From: Aureimonas sp. AU20
Lineage (GTDB): Bacteria; Pseudomonadota; Alphaproteobacteria; Rhizobiales; Rhizobiaceae
NCBI RefSeq assembly: GCF_001442755.1
Contig: NZ_CP006367.1
Location: 1,798,001-1,862,000, forward strand
Length of the DNA stretch: 64,000 bases
Direction of reading: 5' to 3'
Shown: positions 62,969-64,000 of the stretch, in pieces
How positions within the stretch are numbered: the stretch's first letter is position 1
Layout: each line of letters begins with the position of its first letter
Notes under the pieces: model-generated
Database searches by the model: none
Seen by the model: the letters and a program-made list of their open reading frames with translations, nothing else
What the model was told of the DNA's origin: nothing
Program-made: the position numbers and the translations under genes

Positions 62969-63532
62969 ATGTCGCAAGCGAGTGAGATCAGTCTGGAGGC
63001 CCTGGCCGCGCGTGCAGAGCGCGCCGGGCTCTCCGCGCCGCCGGTGGAGCAATGGAATCCGTCCGATTGCGGGGCGATGGACCTGCGCATCCGGCAGGAC
63101 GGAACCTGGGTTCACGAGGGGCAACCCATCCATCGCGAAGCGCTGGTGCGCCTTTTCGCCACCATCCTGCGGCGAGAGGCGGACGGTCGCTTCGTGCTCG
63201 TCACGCCTGTGGAGAAACTGACGATCGAGGTCGAGGACGCACCCTTCCTAGCCGTCGAGATGAGCGCAGAGAGCCGCGACGGCGCGCGCCATCTCGCCTT
63301 TCGCACCAATGTCGGGGATCTCGTGGAAGCGGGAGCGGAGCACTCGCTTCGCTTCGCTTCGGATGCGGACGGGTTTCGGCCCTATCTTCTCGTGCGCGGC
63401 GGCCTCGAAGCGCGGCTGACGCGCTCGCTCGCCTTCGACCTCGCGGGGCTGGCCGAGGAGCGGGACGGCCAATGGGGCATCGCCTCGGGCGGGGCGTTCT
63501 TCCCGCTACCGGACATGCCGGACCATGTCTGA
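62969..63532 (+). CDS. DUF1285 family protein
   Basis: The 187-residue protein matches DUF1285: WNPSDCGAMDLRIRQDGTWV, GQPIHREALVRLFATILRRE, YFLVTPVEK-like FVLVTPVEKLTIEVEDAPFL and a C-terminal LVRGGLEARLTRSLAFDLAG. Structures in the family show a two-domain beta fold of unknown role. In related genomes it precedes a CoA pyrophosphatase gene and a CCA-adding enzyme gene, as begun here. The start ATG at 62969 follows AGGGGAC. Confidence 0.88.
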   Translation: MSQASEISLEALAARAERAGLSAPPVEQWNPSDCGAMDLRIRQDGTWVHEGQPIHREALVRLFATILRREADGRFVLVTPVEKLTIEVEDAPFLAVEMSAESRDGARHLAFRTNVGDLVEAGAEHSLRFASDADGFRPYLLVRGGLEARLTRSLAFDLAGLAEERDGQWGIASGGAFFPLPDMPDHV

Positions 63533-64000
63533 GACGGCGGACAATTGGAGCGCGGCCGATGTGCGGCGCCGCGTCCTGGCGCGGGGCACGGCCGATCTCG
63601 AACATGACAGCGGCGACCATGTCCTGAACCCTGATCTCGAACAATTGGTGGAGCGCGCTGCGGCGCGCGAGGCGGCCGTTCTGGTTCCCATCGTGGACCG
63701 GCCGGAGGGCGCCACCGTCATCCTGACCACGCGCGCCACCGGGCTTCGCAAGCATTCCGGCCAGATCGCCTTTCCCGGCGGTTCGGTGGACCCGGAGGAC
63801 GCGAGCGTCGAAGCCGCCGCCTTGCGAGAGGCGCGCGAGGAGATCGCGCTGGAGGAGAGCTTCGTCGAGACGCTCGGCCGCCTGCCGCGCTATCGCACCA
63901 CGACGGGCTTTCGCATCACGCCGGTTCTGGCCATCGTGCGGCCGGGCTTCGCGCTGCGGCCTGACCCGGCCGAGGTCGCCGACATCTTCGAAGTGCCGCT
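63525..64000 (+). CDS. Nudix hydrolase, CoA pyrophosphatase type (3' end outside window)
   Basis: The frame starts at ATG 63525, overlapping the DUF1285 stop by 8 bases, and runs off the window after about 158 codons. It contains RKHSGQIAFPGGSVDPEDA, then EAAALREAREEIAL, the UPF0035/NudL signature for coenzyme A diphosphatases, and the later RYRTTTGFRITPVLAIV. It would cleave CoA to 3',5'-ADP and phosphopantetheine. The overlap indicates translational coupling with DUF1285. Confidence 0.9.
   Translation, partial: MSETADNWSAADVRRRVLARGTADLEHDSGDHVLNPDLEQLVERAAAREAAVLVPIVDRPEGATVILTTRATGLRKHSGQIAFPGGSVDPEDASVEAAALREAREEIALEESFVETLGRLPRYRTTTGFRITPVLAIVRPGFALRPDPAEVADIFEVP

Noticed and set aside
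1..64000. Insertion sequences, CRISPR arrays, integrase/attachment sites or replication origin
   Set aside because: No transposase, spaced repeat array, integrase or clustered DnaA-box region was found in reading the window.

Overview
The window is GC-rich, densely coded DNA from an alphaproteobacterium of the order Hyphomicrobiales (Rhizobiales). The markers are a fused trpE(G) behind a Trp-codon leader, an lpiA-acvB pair, a PhyR-NepR-EcfG general stress locus, split MnhE/F/G antiporter subunits and a bifunctional putA divergent from an Lrp-type regulator. An Aurantimonadaceae-like genus would fit, but that is only an impression. I see no rRNA, tRNA, CRISPR array, insertion sequence or phage module. 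Everything looks like resident chromosome.

Layout. 0-1.5 kb: end of an Mnh/Mrp cation/proton antiporter operon and a DUF423 membrane protein. 1.5-5.5 kb (minus): lpiA/mprF and acvB/virJ, overlapping by 4 bases, for making and hydrolysing aminoacyl-phosphatidylglycerol. 5.9-15 kb: reductive pyrimidine catabolism (oxidoreductase subunit, PreA, ureidopropionase/carbamoylase-type amidohydrolase, dihydropyrimidinase) with a RutR-like TetR regulator and a GGDEF-EAL protein between the two halves. A palindrome matching the RutR operator precedes the hydrolase genes and a half-site precedes the dehydrogenase genes. 15-19.5 kb (minus): RND efflux pump and its adaptor.

19.6-29 kb: a stress region. The core is ecfG, nepR, phyR and an HWE histidine kinase. 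Around it are small envelope genes: a triple PRC-barrel protein, DUF1328, DUF883 with a holin-like partner, tail-anchored or exported small proteins and two related lipoproteins. Several have sequences resembling the EcfG promoter (GGAAC, 16-17 bases, CGTT). One, before the DUF1328 gene, is a perfect match.

29-43 kb: HugZ-like heme/flavin-type protein, ApbC/Mrp ATPase, a five-gene dipeptide-type ABC transporter, putR/putA, formate-tetrahydrofolate ligase, a small exported protein and a glutathione transferase. 43-50 kb: trpL attenuator and trpE(G), a cation diffusion facilitator, a small exported protein with PGS motifs, leuA and a tail-anchored hypothetical. 50-56 kb: BenE transporter, metallophosphoesterase, Nudix protein, glutathionyl-hydroquinone reductase, GNAT acetyltransferase and patatin-like lipase. 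55.9-62.8 kb (minus): a compact MoxR-DUF58-DUF4159-membrane protein operon. 63-64 kb: DUF1285 and the start of a CoA-pyrophosphatase-type Nudix gene that runs off the window.

The features most worth attention are the stress cassette with its shared candidate promoters, the RutR-type sites linking two pyrimidine operons, the apparently leaderless trp attenuator, a Leu-codon cluster upstream of leuA, and an ApbC lacking its usual CxxC.
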